From Lepeophtheirus salmonis (Eukaryota; Arthropoda; Copepoda; Siphonostomatoida; Caligidae), in the NCBI RefSeq assembly GCF_016086655.4, contig NC_052131.2:7299940-7363939 (forward strand): DNA of 64,000 nt, read 5' to 3'. The translations under genes and the position numbers were made by a program. Below, in pieces: positions 12,531-25,739 of the stretch (within the stretch, counting starts at the first letter, position 1; each line of letters starts with the position of its first letter). The notes below the pieces were generated by a model. That model was not told where the DNA came from, searched no databases, and saw only the letters and a program-made list of their open reading frames with translations.

Positions 12531-13290
12531 CTTTTTTTTTTTTTAAAGGAGGAAAATCTAATTTAGTCCTTTCCAATGGAACATTTGTGACGTCATTAAT
12601 AGCTCTAAGGGAATGAAGGTAATATTATACTTTCGTTATAACGACATGATGTAGGACTTTTTTTTGTAACGTCAGAGCGAAAAAGCCGTCCCTCAGAATT
12701 TTCCCTCCAAATGATGATTCCACAGCCTTTGCAACGATATTAAAAGCTGCCCGGAGAGCTTTGCAGTCGTATAAAATGTGAGATGTGGTCTCCTCATCTA
12801 CCTTTCAGAAAAAACATCGCTCCTCTGGTTTCATTATGTAAGACACTTCAAGTGTACCTGTACAGACTCTGTAAGTAAACCACTTTTCAGCCAAAGACAA
12901 AATATGTGCGTTAAGCCTCGACAACTTTGCTTTGCAGTCACACTCAGACCTCTTCGTCTCCCCACACTTCAATTAATTTGACTTTAGATCTTTTCAACGA
13001 TGACTTCAGATCTGATTCTCGCTTAAACGAAACATTATTTTTTTCCGTAGTAATTTATTGGGGTTCCTCTTTATGTCAAACACGATTTTTTTATAATGCA
13101 TCTTAGCCAAAAATCCAATTAATTTTCCAAGATCCCCTACGGTGTTAACAATTGTAATGTTTTGCAAAGACTTAAGAATCTGTAATGTTGGGCCTCTCAG
13201 AGGTATATTTTGACCGAGAGATAACTCAAGCTTCTGAAGAGTACATTGAACATCACACAGAAGAGAACTCAAAAATGATTTTTGTAACAT
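12531..13290 (-). pseudogene. 5'-truncated LINE ORF2 C-terminus with poly(A) tail
   Basis: Read on the minus strand, a frame from about 13290 (LQKLELSLGQNIPLRGPTLQ) decays near 13006. It resumes in the segment spanning about 12665-12910, with AEKWFTYRVCTGTLEVSYI, then ERCFF followed by a stop, then TTSHILYDCKALRAAF. The CXX(stop)…HXXXXC arrangement fits the zinc-binding CCHC motif at the C-terminus of many non-LTR reverse transcriptase ORFs, with the second Cys changed to TGA. Downstream on that strand is a run of about 14 A (plus-strand T-run near 12532-12545), as expected for a poly(A) tail. No target-site duplication was found. Most of the reverse transcriptase is absent. Confidence 0.6.
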
Positions 13291-14410
13291 TAAAAAAAGG
13301 GCAGAGAAACTTCATAACTACTTAAATTAACCTTGTATTTGTGATCTCATTAAGCTTCTTTTTTTTTTTTTACATACATATTTTTCAAAAAATCTTAAGT
13401 AAAACTGTGTTCTAAACCGCTTTTTTATTTTGTTTAATAATCTTTTTTGTTAATGGTGGTAGGTTGAACAATAAGTAAATTGCCAAATGATTTTTATTAT
13501 TATCATAAGTTCGCCAGTATTCAGTATTTTTTTTATATATACGTTTTCTTTTTTTTATTGAAGAAGCCAAAATATATGAAAAAAAATTTTGATTGATCTC
13601 AGTTCCTGAATTTATTATGAGTATCCGTGCTCATTCTGATAACTCAGAGAATAATGATAAAAAAAAGCTTTTATTACAAACAAGATTTGCATTTATACAC
13701 TTGACTATTATATAAATTGCCTACCTAATTTGTCTAGGATTACAATATTTTTACATATTTACAATTTTACATAACAAAAGTATTTGTTTCTTGACGACGT
13801 CAATACACAACTAAAACTCTCCAAATATTCAATTAATTGAAAGCCATTATTTATTTTCCCTCATTATTTCATAACAAACAATAATACCATTCTGTATAAC
13901 TCATCTTTTAATAATGTTTGGTTGATCATCATGTATGAGGTATTCATGACATTTTATTTAATTAATATTACCAATTTTAATCATAAGTATTATTAATAAT
14001 AAACAGTATATTGATTAAAATGTTGTCTAGTCTCCGAGATGTAGACAATTTTCTATTTACAGTAGGTTATACTATTCCCCTTTAAACAACATAACTCCCA
14101 ATGACCGATTATTTTTTCTAAGAGATGTAGATTTGTATTATTTCAACTGTTGGATTGATTTGAGCTATAAATTTCAGCATAAGATTTGCCCTAACAAATA
14201 TTTCCCACTAGTTAGTGTAAAATACGTTTGAGGGTAATGTTTTTAAGAAAAATAAAAGAATTGATTAAAAAATAAACGTCCTTGACATAAACTAATAGAT
14301 ATTAATAAAAACTTTTCTTTTTTTATTTGTATTGAGGGACCGGAGAGAGTTACAACACTTTTTGCTATGAAATTCATTACAAAGAGCTAGTTTGATATAA
14401 ACACACCAAC
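13291..14410. other. AT-rich spacer
   Basis: I see no recognisable coding or structural feature apart from a T-run near 13359-13371. Confidence 0.5.
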
Positions 14411-14413
14411 ATG

Positions 14414-14839
14414 CAGGGTGGTCGAGAACTAGACCACGTTAACCTTAGCACTATTAACTTAGGAGTATTGTATTTAGAGATTATGTTACCACAATCATGA
14501 ATGTTGCAAACACTGCAAATGAAGTAGAAGAAATTGCTTCTTTCTTCACCTGATCTTAACTTCTTTTTTATTTATAGTGTAGGATATTGTCGAAGGGAGG
14601 CAAATCCAATTTCTAGACTTAGTAAGGACTACCTAGGGTCAGCCGCAGAGGCAATATGTAGCAAAATAAAACTGTTCATAATAACTACAAGTGATCTCCC
14701 CATGTTGCTATAAAACAAAGACAAGTACCTTGAATGAGGCCTTGGTCAATGGAGGAAATTTTTTTACACCAACATGAACATACTAATATATTATAATGCA
14801 AAATTAAATATGTAATTTTAATTATCCTGATTTACCCTG
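14414..14839 (+). mobile_element. Short mariner/Tc1 deletion derivative
   Basis: The left end CAGGGTGGTCGAGAACTAGA closely matches the end at 37800 (CAGGGTGGTCCTGAACTAGA). The right end reads CAGGGTAAATCAGGATAATT in reverse, a weaker match, and is followed by TA (14840-14841). Inside is the C-terminal part of a transposase. At about 426 bp this would be an extreme deletion derivative. The left target dinucleotide is TG rather than TA, so that side has mutated or the boundary is off. Confidence 0.6.
14546..14760 (+). pseudogene. Mariner-type transposase C-terminal fragment
   Basis: The translation starts with SPDLNFF, which corresponds to the SPDLNP-x-D motif carrying the third catalytic acid, here lost. 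It continues CRREANPISRLSKDYLGSAA, which matches the segment after the catalytic core in the copies at 21146 (EVNAVSWLSKDSL) and near 38055 (ESNTDSTLSKDSL). A stop falls near 14713; the expected terminal region lies beyond it in another frame. It is not functional. Confidence 0.6.
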
Positions 14840-14841
14840 TA

Positions 14842-17800
14842 TGTCTGCTAATATTTGATTCTGCTTAAAGATTATAACAGTTTGTAGTTTTTGCACAAAT
14901 TACATCATAAATTACGAAAATTAGACTAATAGAGTTTTTTAATACTAAATAACTATGTTTTTTAATCTATTGAATTATTACTTTCAATATATTATAAAAA
15001 AATATCGATTGATGCAAAATAATCAATAATTCAAATTATATAAACTACAGAAAACAAACAAGTAATCATTATTCATTATTAATCATTACATAAATATTTA
15101 TCTACCGAAAATTACTTGAACCCCTAAAAGTAAGTTTTTATTCAATATTTCAAAGAGGAAATGAAATTAAAAATAACTTTTTTTGCATAATTGAAATCCA
15201 AACTATTCAATTGTGATTTAATTTTTTTGGTTTAAGCTTATTTTAGGGTCAAGAAACGGGACCTGTTGCTACTTTTCCAGGTCTATCCTATGTTTTGCAT
15301 AATTATATCAAATAATTTGTTTCAATAAGGATTTCTTGTATGTGCTCCATTCGTATAAACACTAATGAATCATTTTAAAACTATATGTAGGTTTTTTTCC
15401 AAGTATGATCAAGAAATTCAGTGAATAAATTTACAATTGTTTTTTTTTTTGAAAAAATTGAGAAACGATTCATAATATGTATAATGTCAATAAATTATTG
15501 AATCTATCCTGGACAGAAAGAAGTTGTATCTAAAAGATATATTTTCTTGTACATTTTGATGGATGTTTTCATTACTGTTTTATGAAGATGAAATAGTTAA
15601 CTTTCAGATACTTATATACTTTTTGTAATTCGGGAATAAGTTATTGCTATATTTTAACCATTGATCAAGCCTCTATGTAGGATGTGAATAATATTTTTTT
15701 ACACAAAACACAAGAAACTTCAACAATCTATATTTTGATTATAACTTATTTATGATGTATTTAAAATAATATAAATTAGGAAATTTGAATTAGAATAGTG
15801 TTGATCCATATGTAAACCTGAAAACTGTGATGGGGTCAAGTAAAATTCAATCTGATATCTTAAAAAAAAGTAAAAATCCATCCCTCGTGACTTCAGTCCC
15901 GACTGAGTTAGGACAAGAACAGTACTAATTTGAAACATCAGGTTACAACCTTTGTTAAGGTTAAGTTGAGTTTAAGAAAATAAAGGAAATGAAAAATTGG
16001 TGCAAGGACATATATCCATTCCATGAGAAATTATCATTTATTTTCAAAAACAAATTTAATATAGAATGAAACAGAAAATTCCTTTATATAATATACCAGA
16101 GAATTTATCTTTTTGTTACATTCATATAAAAAGTAAATATTTATTCTTTCAACTAGTACTTACATTAACCATTTATTGAACATACAAATTCATATTTGCT
16201 TCAAGTAGACTGAAAAATCTTCAATTAAAACGGTGTATTTCATTTTTTTACAGCTCTACTGAAATAAAACTTAGATATGACATATCTTCTAATATTTTAA
16301 ATTTAATATACCTCTAAGTCCTACCCTTCAGCGAAACACGTCTGAATGAATAAGAGAGAAGAAATATAATCCTTGAAGCAGATCAATGATATTAAGGGTG
16401 TCGTAAACCTTGACCTCGAATGCTGTCTTTGTTATATTCCAACTTATTAACAGCAGTATTTTTGAAGGTCACATATCTTTCTCCTACAAGTCAATGCTTG
16501 ACATAACGAAGGTTCGTCTTATATGTAGAAGATATGCAGGCTGGTAAGTCATCCTATTGGAGTAGCAAGTTCCATGGAATATACTCAACATGGAATTCTA
16601 CCCATTTGAAGAGGGCTTGGGAGAAAAACAGGATAGTTGTCGTGATGTTCCAGTATTTATGAGTATGTTTGATGTTTCAGTATTTATATAAAAGAAAATA
16701 AACATAAATCTTAGTTCGTATTTACCAAAATTATTAGTGGGAATTAGTCCAATGTCTATTTTCAATTCTATTGTAAGTCCCAAAAGAAACATACCCTTTT
16801 TGCAGCTGTTACCTCAATTAGTGAGAGTACTCCTTCCCTGAATATATGTTATTTATTTACAAAAACTGTAATCATTATTTTCTTTTATCATTATGACTCC
16901 ATCACAAACTCACGTAGGGGCCATTCGCTCCCCCACTTTTGGATATTTTTTTATGACTATCAAAATAAATCATTTCCTCTTGTGAAAATAATATTATATT
17001 ACTTAATTTTTGCGAAAAAAAAATCATTTTTCCTTGTTTAAAAAAAAGAATATATTTGTTTTAATTTAGATTCTACTGAAACGTTTTATATAAAAAACCA
17101 AAAAAAGTTATTAGTCTCTTTAAAGAAAAAATATTTATTTGTTTATAAAAGTAACCAATTTTTTTTAAGTTGTCAAAGAAAAACCAATGGTACAGCCTCC
17201 CAAAAAGCAGATTTGCAGGTGCCTCTTATGACGTGACTATTCTATAGCGCCGGTGAGCCAACGTTAAAAAGGGTTAAAAAAATCGGTACACCCAGTATTT
17301 TCATCAGATCCTACAAAAAAAAAAAAAAAAATATGAAATGCAAAATGAAATATCATATGTATAATTACAATATTGCCATATAGAGTTGAGTATAAAGCAT
17401 AATGCAATTAAAGTGGTATTAGTGTGTTAACATCAAATAATGAGAAAAAGCTATAAAAACCCTTAGTCTACTCTATTAAAAATGTAACTCTTCATTTTGT
17501 TGACACACGCACATTCTTTTTTTCATTTTCTCTAATCTCTTTATCTATCTATGTATATATCATATTTCAGAGCTGAATATTCTTATTTAACATATACCGA
17601 ACCTCATATTTTAAACTACATATAATAGTGTATTTTCTTACATAAGCCGCGAATATAAGTAACATCACGACTATTTAATGAGAGTTACGTCATTTATCAC
17701 AAATGTAAAAGTAGGAATGTCTTTAGGAATGGACAACTTATTACAAAAAAACCAATAAATAACACCATTCCAAAACTTTGGTCCTTGGATTGAATCGGTA

Positions 17801-20800
17801 TGCACCTTAGTATTTTTATTACAATAAGCATGACCTATATAAGCCAAGTTTCTGATTTTGTAGCAAACAAAAAAAAACTAACTTTTTAATTAATATCAAT
17901 AAATCTATGTAGCTTAATAAAAAATCATTATTTTTTTTAATAAACTATATTTTTTTGAATCTTTCTTGTAAACTTTACTTTATGCTTTTATTTTTTATCT
18001 GGATCTTTCAATGCAAAAAATAACTATAATTTATGTACAATTTAGTATAAAAATAAATATAGAAATATAATGGCACAAAACATGAAAATTAAATTACAAA
18101 ATGCCAAATAATATAAACTATAACATTATTGCATCAATTTTTAGAAAGGGGTTTCCTCATTGTCTGGAATTATTAGGCATAAACAAACAAACAAATATCG
18201 TTTAGATATTATAATGGGCAATCTTCTTTTCTTTTTTAAAATGACATACTGAGCTTTAGTAAGACGTCCTCATTCTTAAATTGTTATTTCTTAAATCAAA
18301 TAGTCACAAAATTCTAATATATTAAGTACACAATACAAAAATAAGGCATCAACAGACGAAAAAAATTCTGTCCCCCTTATCTAACCAGAAAATTTGCATC
18401 ATACAGAAATAAATAAACATTTTAGTTTAAAATTACTTTCATTGAAAAATTAACACAAATGCACTCAAAAAAAGTGTTTAAAACGATGACAAAAAAATCA
18501 ACAAACAACAAGTTTATAAAAATTAAAAAACCAAACATAAAATTAAGAAAAAGTAATAGAATAACGAAAAAATAAGCAAAAGACTATTTTGATCCATAGG
18601 TTTTGAGCTTTTTAAAGTTGCAAATAATTTCATACAAAGCCATTATGCATCTTGCTGAGAATGAAAGATGAAATTTAGTAAGATTTTCCGCCAACTTACA
18701 AGTTAACATGCTATTATCAGGAGTTTAATAGTAAATACAGTATAGCAAGTAGCTGCAGAAATGAGAATCCCTCTCAATTGCCACACTTTCATGGGTTTCA
18801 ACTGTATCAGTTTCTCTGCGATAAGAGCATTGCAATTTAAAATGGCATATTCTATTGCTTGGGTCTTATCTGGAGCATTAATTTTTCTACTCAAAATCCA
18901 AATATTAGAATTGGAGGGACTACTTAGATTAACTTTGTTCAATTAATAACATATCAACATATTCACACACAGGGGATTAATATTTATTTATTAAATCTAA
19001 ATTTTTAGATAGGTAAAGTCTAGACATATTCAATTTGTAAAGCAATCCATTTATAGTAGAAACTTTGTTCCTGGTTTAATTTATTATCATAACCTGAGTT
19101 ATCAGTGCAAGAATTGAGTTTTGCAAGTTCGTTTTAAGAAAAAAAAACTTTTACATTGATTAAATATAATACAATAACTTGCTATACGCAGTCTTTCCAA
19201 CTCAAAATGAGTAAAAAACAATGTACCAATTACAATATTGTTAAATGATAATGCCCATGAAAGACATTTAGATCCGTAGTACTAACTTAATTATCTACGC
19301 TATTACGAATTAATTCAAGATCAGACAATGCATGGATCTGGAAAATACGTTGACAATAAGAAAGACAAGAAAATACTTTAACAAGGTCAAATAGAATGAA
19401 TTATCTATATTAAGATAGATAACATATGTAGAATAAATGAGTAAACTCCTAAATTTAAAAGTGCTAGTGTACAAATTTAAGAATATTTTTTATTAAACTC
19501 AATTAAACTTCTAAATAAGTTTGAAAAAAAATTTTAACTTTTTTTTTCTCACTTCTTTGACTTTTGTTGTTTTTAAATCAATTTTTCTTTGTTGTTTTTT
19601 TTTCAACTTATGGCATGATAAACTTCAAATTTAAGCTATAATTGTGTATATATATTTTTTAAACGAAATTTCTTTTTTTTTCTTTTCTTGAAGAGAGAAG
19701 AAGTAATTTTCACAAAGTCTGACTTATATCAATTTAAATAAGGTACACTCGGATTTGTGAACTAAGATTAAGATCGATTGAGAACTAAAATAATCTTCTA
19801 AGAATGAATCTTCGGACAGGAATTATCTTCTTTTTTAAATGAAAAGTAGGGATTTAGAATTGAAATTGGATGACATTAGAGTTTTGGAAATACGGGGAAG
19901 GAAAGTAAAGACAGGGATTAGAATCACATATTAATAGGAATTATAAATATATTTCAAAAGAAGTCTTTCTGGTGACTAAAAAATCATTCAAACTTGTGCT
20001 TGAGGTAATGGTACTTTTCTTTAGAAACTTTTACACGAGATGAAAGAAGAATTATAATATTCAGTATATTTTGCCTAAAAATAGACTCATTCTATTATAA
20101 ATTTATTGTATCTAAACTTTTGACAAATAGAATTTAACTAGCGAAGTCCAAATAATGAGAGACTTTAATACAGTAATAGATCAGAATAGAGATACTTACA
20201 ATTACAAAAAAATGAGAACAAGAAATCCGCAACATAAAAATATTCAAACTAGGATTAGAAGATATAGCGACAAGTACAAAAACACACTAGAACAAAAAAA
20301 ATTATTCTCAATTTTTTTATACAAACTGGTTCTACCCAGTTCCCATAAATAAATTACTATCATAACTTTTCAGATTACAATACAGGCATGATCACTCTAT
20401 CAAAACATCTAAGGAATCTATAGAAACTGAAAACCTAAATACTAAATGACGAAAAAACATGGTAGAAGGTCATGGCTATTATATAAGATATACTGGCTAA
20501 AAGTTGTTAAAGAAAACAAGGGCATATTCAGTATTTAATATTAATTATGATCTCGGCTTATATCAAACTGGACAATAGACTCCGTGTGGATAAAAGGCTA
20601 AAGAAAATTGAACTGAAAAGTAAAGAACTACCAGTATATTAGTTGTGTCTTTCAAACAAAATGAAAAAAACAACAACTAAAGCTTGAAAAGTAAAACATT
20701 TATGTGGGGAGACCTTTTCTGTATTTACAAAAACATAACGGAGAGGCGGAGTTATGATTTCCAAAAAGAAAAATATAATTTAAATTGGCATTACTTTGAG

Positions 20801-21070
20801 TGGTATTAAAATTGAAATAATGATAAATGTACATATTTTTTATAAGGTTAAATAATTTTTTTTCGCTAGATGTCTTCCGTGAGCTATATCTCACGACTAA
20901 TAATTTGCATATAAAACTTAAGTTTATGTTTTTTGAAGGTTTTGCGTTTGGTGAATCCAGTTGTGTGTTACAGCTTTCCACAATGGAAGTAAAAAATAGA
21001 AAATTATTTTACATTCTTTATTATTACTACGACCAAGGTGAAAAGGCGGAGCAGGCGGGCAAAAAAATTG
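14842..21070. other. Long AT-rich stretch without recognisable gene
   Basis: Open frames here are chance-length and low in complexity. Small structures include two near-copies of GATGTTCCAGTATTTAT near 16645-16690, ACAA repeats near 18183-18197, and a 17-base A-tract at 17315-17331. The stretch just upstream of that A-tract (about 17190-17310) is somewhat GC-richer and could be the tail of an unrecognised retroposed sequence. Confidence 0.5.
17315..17331 (+). repeat. 17-base A-tract, possible retroposon tail
   Basis: An uninterrupted A-run follows GCGCCGGTGAGCCAACG (17247-17263) and about 50 bp of mixed sequence. There is no AATAAA at the usual distance and no target-site duplication that I could see, so slippage alone could explain it. 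Confidence 0.35.
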
Positions 21071-21075
21071 TGCTG

Positions 21076-21345
21076 GTAATGGACCCAATACATTACCGAA
21101 TACAAAAGCAAAGCTATGGCTCCTACGATTTTGTTCTCGTAAAATCTCACCTGATCTTAACCCCATTGACTTTGCAATCTAGAGTATGATCAAATAGGAG
21201 GTCAATGCAGTGTCCTGGCTCAGCAAGGACTCCCTAATTTTGACCATCGCGGCAACGTGAGCAAAATATTGTAGAAAATAATTTTGAGTACTAGCTACAA
21301 GTCAGTAACAAAGTGTCTGTCCCAAGTTGCTCAGCAGGGGTGTAA
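21076..21345 (+). pseudogene. Mariner-type transposase C-terminal fragment
   Basis: One frame reads SPDLNPIDFAI from 21146, the canonical third catalytic motif (the D after NPI), then a stop. After a few codons it continues EVNAVSWLSKDSLILTI, and degenerate sequence follows. About 70 bp upstream, PNTLPNTKAKLWLLRFCS resembles the segment between the second and third catalytic acids. At least three in-frame stops are present and I found no terminal repeats. The 120-codon frame at 20827-21189 overlaps in another frame and is spurious. Confidence 0.6.
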
Positions 21346-21349
21346 CAAG

Positions 21350-23465
21350 CAAATTTTAGGATTTATAAGTAGTTGTATTAAGCTGTTGATAATTGTTTCT
21401 TTATGGAACGCTAATTTTCAGTACATATATATGATTGAAGAAATGTAATACTCTTCTTGATTTGATTTAGTTTGATTATTTGGTTCTATATGTTACGTAG
21501 TATATGGGCTGAATATAAAATTGAGCATACATTGCACACATCAATTACTTCAAATTAACTTTAATATATGTAAAAAATAGTACTTGTAAACTATACAAGT
21601 AGAGTACTGTAAATTTATATGTATAGATTCATTAATCAAATTGCTTGCAAGATTTGCAATGTCATTCTTTGTCAAATATTTGAAAGCAATTATTTCCCAA
21701 ATAAGGAAATTGTGTTTGTAAGTGTTGTAAAGCAGTAAAAGTCAAAAAATATAAAGTAAGTAGTAAATAGAGAATGAAAAATAAGTCACTTTAAATATGC
21801 ATTGGAACCTCAATTAAGACCTTGCAGATTTAAAATAACAATTTCCTGATTAATATATTTTTTATTGGTTCTTTGTTGCAGCAAGAGTATATTTAGAGTT
21901 GGATTAAATATGATCTCCCGCTATGTTAAAATATAGGAAACTGAAGATTAATGTGATCATCCTGACAATTTCAAGAATGTTTGGAAAAATAGCCGCTTAA
22001 CTGCGATAATATTTCATTAAATTAGTTGTGACTAAATATGAGATAAAATAAATTATCACTAATCGTACACCGAATCTAGCGAGGACATGCATAAGAACAA
22101 GGAATAAAACTTATAACTCTACATCGAATCATCAGTATTACTTTCCGTCTTTCATGATAACACCATCTAATAAATACTTTATATTTAGATGTTCTCTCTT
22201 CAAGAATGAAAGAATAAGGATGACAACTTCAAAAAATATGAAACACTATACAAATTATCAAGTATTAAAAAATATTGCAAGCATTAAGGTCGTATTTTAT
22301 CAGTATGGTTAGGGCTGTAAATCTTAAATATTTAATGGGATGTGAGTATTTTTCTTTTGTTGCTAACCAGATACATGTGACGCTATTTTTTTTATTACCA
22401 AAACACTGGATGAAAAACCATTTCGAGTGTTAATTTTTACTACTTTTTGATGGGAAGGCATATATTTCAAGCTAAGCAATGGCTTTATGGCTTTTTTTTT
22501 TTACCATAAAGCGAATAAAAAAATATTAATACAAAAAATCCTAATTTGAAGGAAAAAAAAATCTTTTTTATGCCCAGTACTTTTCAGCCCCCGGGTTGTA
22601 TAAGATATCTAATTTGTAAAAATAAAGATTGTTCTCTACTTTAGATCACATTTCAAATTCAATTTATATATAGAAGTCACATTTGTACCCCCACACAATA
22701 CTTTTTTGTGGCCTGTCATTAGCATTTAATGAGGAACAAATATACTCAATTACATAACTATTAAAAAACAAGAAAAAAAAAAATACGGGAAGTTGATGAG
22801 AGAAAGAAAAACATTTACAGGGAAATCTAACATTTATTAAAATGTCCTTCATATGCTACAGTTTAAGTGATGTGTTATTTGATAAAAAAAATTATTTAGC
22901 ATTAAATACGGTTAAATATATTGCTATATTTTTTTCAATTGTATTAAATTATCATCTTCTTTTTTGTTCTCAACTATTCATATACATATATTTGAAAAAC
23001 AGATTTTATAGTTTATATAATTATCTTGCACCACATCTGTCAAAGGTACTTTCCTACATAAAACAGATTGTCATAATGAAGCGTGAGATGTACATAGAGT
23101 GTGTCAATGTTAGATTCTTATTTGAAATTAAAATACTGAGTACATTTATATTAATAGAATAAAGTTTATCTGGAACGTAGGAAGTTTGAAATAAAAAGTG
23201 ACTTGCTATATGATAAGTAATAACAATATGGTTTTATTAATGAAATCCCACTCACGTTTGGTATGCACCATTGAGAGTGTGCTTTATGCTAAAAACTAGT
23301 AGAAGTACATACAGTATATAATATATTAAAAATTAAATAAATCTACTGTATTAATGTAGTATTTTATTTAACCATAGTTATACATATGTAATTACACCTA
23401 CCAAATAAACTTTTCGAACACACTTTGTATTGGATGAAATACTGTATAATCCCCAATACTCTCAC
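21350..23465. other. AT-rich spacer
   Basis: I see nothing supported. The 106-codon frame at 22842-23162 is hydrophobic and rich in Ile, Leu, Tyr and Lys, as any AT-rich random frame would be, and has no recognisable motif. Confidence 0.5.
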
Positions 23466-23469
23466 AACA

Positions 23470-23592
23470 GGTAATATATTTGGAAAATTTCCAAAGGAGA
23501 GACTATGCTTCTTCTGCAAGGTGAGTCACTTACTCGAAGAATGTGAAGAGACAAGAGAGATCCGTGATAGAATACCATCAAATTATTTGTGA
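23470..23592 (+). pseudogene. Short fragment with a CCHC zinc-knuckle-like motif
   Basis: An open stretch reads KERLCFFCKVSHLLEECEE and then TREIRDRIPSNYL before a stop. The C-x2-C-x3-H-x4-C spacing is close to a retroelement zinc knuckle (usually C-x2-C-x4-H-x4-C) and the following residues are charged, as in Gag or ORF1 proteins. It is GC-richer than its surroundings. No other retroelement domain is adjacent, so the origin is inferred and chance cannot be excluded. Confidence 0.35.
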
Positions 23593-23599
23593 AGTCTAG

Positions 23600-25385
23600 A
23601 ACAATCTTAAAACCGAGTCACTTTTCTTTTATATATGTAGGACCAAAATGGAATATTATAAACTATATTTTAAACAAATTCATAGTATTTTTATATAAAT
23701 TTCGATCAACAAATCCACCACTTTAGAAAATAAAAGAGGACATTCTAATAAGCATAATGAAAAGTATTGAGGAATGAATGTAGTTTTTTCTTTTGTTAAT
23801 TTTTTTTTGTATATTAAAAACATATAATATTTGATTAGTCTTATATAGAAATTACACTCAAAGCCCCTCCTGAGTAACCTTTTAATCTCCAATTCTTATT
23901 TTGATAATTACTATGAATGAATGTCTGTTTTGATTTTACTTACGATTATGTATTATGTATTCAAATTGAGATATCCATATTGATGTTTTCCTGTATTACA
24001 CCAGACCTGAATATTAATGAAGTTGTACCTCGGTAGAAAAAAATAATTAAGCGTATATAGTGATCCTTGATTTATATCCTACACATATTTTTGATAAATA
24101 AATAACCGTATAGACATATTAATACAATCTCGCAGGCGTGTATATAGATTACACTCTATATAATGCTGAATGTCGAATGATCGAAAAATAAAAATGTAGC
24201 CATATTCAAGAAATATGGGCTAAATGTAATTTAAGGCTAATTATGGGGAGTTTTAAAGACTACAGTAGACCCTAGCTCATCGGTCATAGCGTCAAAATAT
24301 TTTATTATATATCAAACTGTTTATATTATTCTTTCATTTTTCAGGCGAGAACATCTAAATAACTACGTGTGAGTGTTCTAATCAATAACAGTGATTAACA
24401 GTGATGATTTCTTTGGTAGTTATTGCCTATATAATTAAGACAAAATTTGTCTTTGGGTCGGCGCCTAAACAATTTGGGCAATGGATTGTGTGTATTTAAT
24501 AAAAATAGTATATTCATTAAGAAAGATTTAATATCATTTATTTAATCATTACCATACAGTATAATAGTTTGATTTTTGTACATTTATAACTTATCGAAAA
24601 TTGTTTCTAAGTGTAAAAACATGCCTGTCAATGTTTCACTAACATATAAAAATATTTGCATAGTTCAAAATCAGTTGAAATCATAAGCGTCTCGTTATTA
24701 TATTTTTCTTAACTATATGTTTTTTAAGCTTAATGATTCAAATACGATCATTGATTTATCATAAAGCTCATAGTAAATGAGGGTAATTTACCTTTGTTGA
24801 TTTAAATTGTATGAAATGCAAATTATAAAATTTATTGTCTATTAACAAAATTGTATTTTGCTTCAAAAAAGTTGAACCTTTCAATATACATGTTTAGTTA
24901 TAAAACATGGCCCAATAAAATGCACTGGATCATTGTTATATCGGTACAAAAAAAAATTAAAAAAAAAAAAATTTTTTTTTTGATTATAAATTTTTTTTTG
25001 AAAGATTCCAAAACCATTTTTAGAGTTTTAAAAATTGATTTAGAGTATTTTAATAGCATGATGTGGATTGAGAAAAACTAAGCCTATATTTGAAATCAGC
25101 GGATCAAATTTGACTATTTAAATGTTGTGAAGTTATGGCTGATGAACTGTGTTAGTAATTACTGCATATTTAAATACTATTACTGAAGTTGTTTTTTCTA
25201 TTTCAACTATTTGAACTGGGCCCAAAGTGGTTGAACCGTCTTACAGTATAAGGGTTTATTAATTTACTTACACTTGATAAAAAAAAAAATAATAGAACAA
25301 ATAAAAAGTAATAAAAAGATAATGAAATATTTGTCGTATTATTGCAGAAGTACACAAAAAATATCATAGAAAGGGGGATCAGGTA
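23600..25385. other. AT-rich spacer with long A/T tracts
   Basis: The main structure is at 24948-25000, where A-runs are followed directly by T-runs, giving a strong AT-only hairpin. A stretch near 24340-24365 (AGGCGAGAACATCTAAATAA) resembles words at 25460-25475 and 55950-55965, hinting at another old dispersed repeat. Confidence 0.45.
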
Positions 25386-25394
25386 TTTTTAGTA

Positions 25395-25735
25395 GGCAAT
25401 TTGAACAAGGTTTTTTTATTTTCCAAAACTGTTATTATAATTATTCCATTTTGAAGACAGAACATCTAAGTATAAAGTAATAACTAGTGATGGAGAGTAG
25501 CAATGAGGATTTCCCCGGAAGTTATAAAGGTATGTCCTTCTTGGACTTGGGTTAGAATTAAGGATCGAAGTTGCAGAAATTCCAGTCTATGTTCTTGTAA
25601 GATACGGAGTGGAATCGGTGTTTATTTCCTTCCTCCCACAGATGGTTGGTGTAGGTGTAATAAAACGTCAAGACAGCTAAACTGCTCTCCTTCCAAACAA
25701 TCTCCAAATTCTGAAAGTGACCAAGTTGATTTTCT
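25395..25735 (+). repeat. Arm of the dispersed inverted-arm repeat, longer 5' flank
   Basis: The core of this copy contains GGTGTTTATTTCCTTCCTCC, GTAATAAAACGTCAAGACAG, CTAAACTGCTCTCCTTCCAA and TCCAAATTCTG, in family order. Upstream, GAGTAGCAATGAGGA matches the outer arm sequence of copy B, and TTTATTTTCCAAAACTG with AGAACATCTAAGTATAAA matches 55910-55965. The 93-codon open frame at 25503-25784 overlaps and is probably incidental. Confidence 0.6.
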
Positions 25736-25739
25736 GTAT

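Noticed and set aside
20827..21189. 120-codon open frame as a gene
   Set aside because: It overlaps a mariner transposase remnant readable in another frame.
22842..23162. Hydrophobic 106-codon frame as a membrane protein
   Set aside because: Ile/Leu/Tyr/Lys/Phe richness is what random AT-rich frames give; there is no regular helix pattern or motif.
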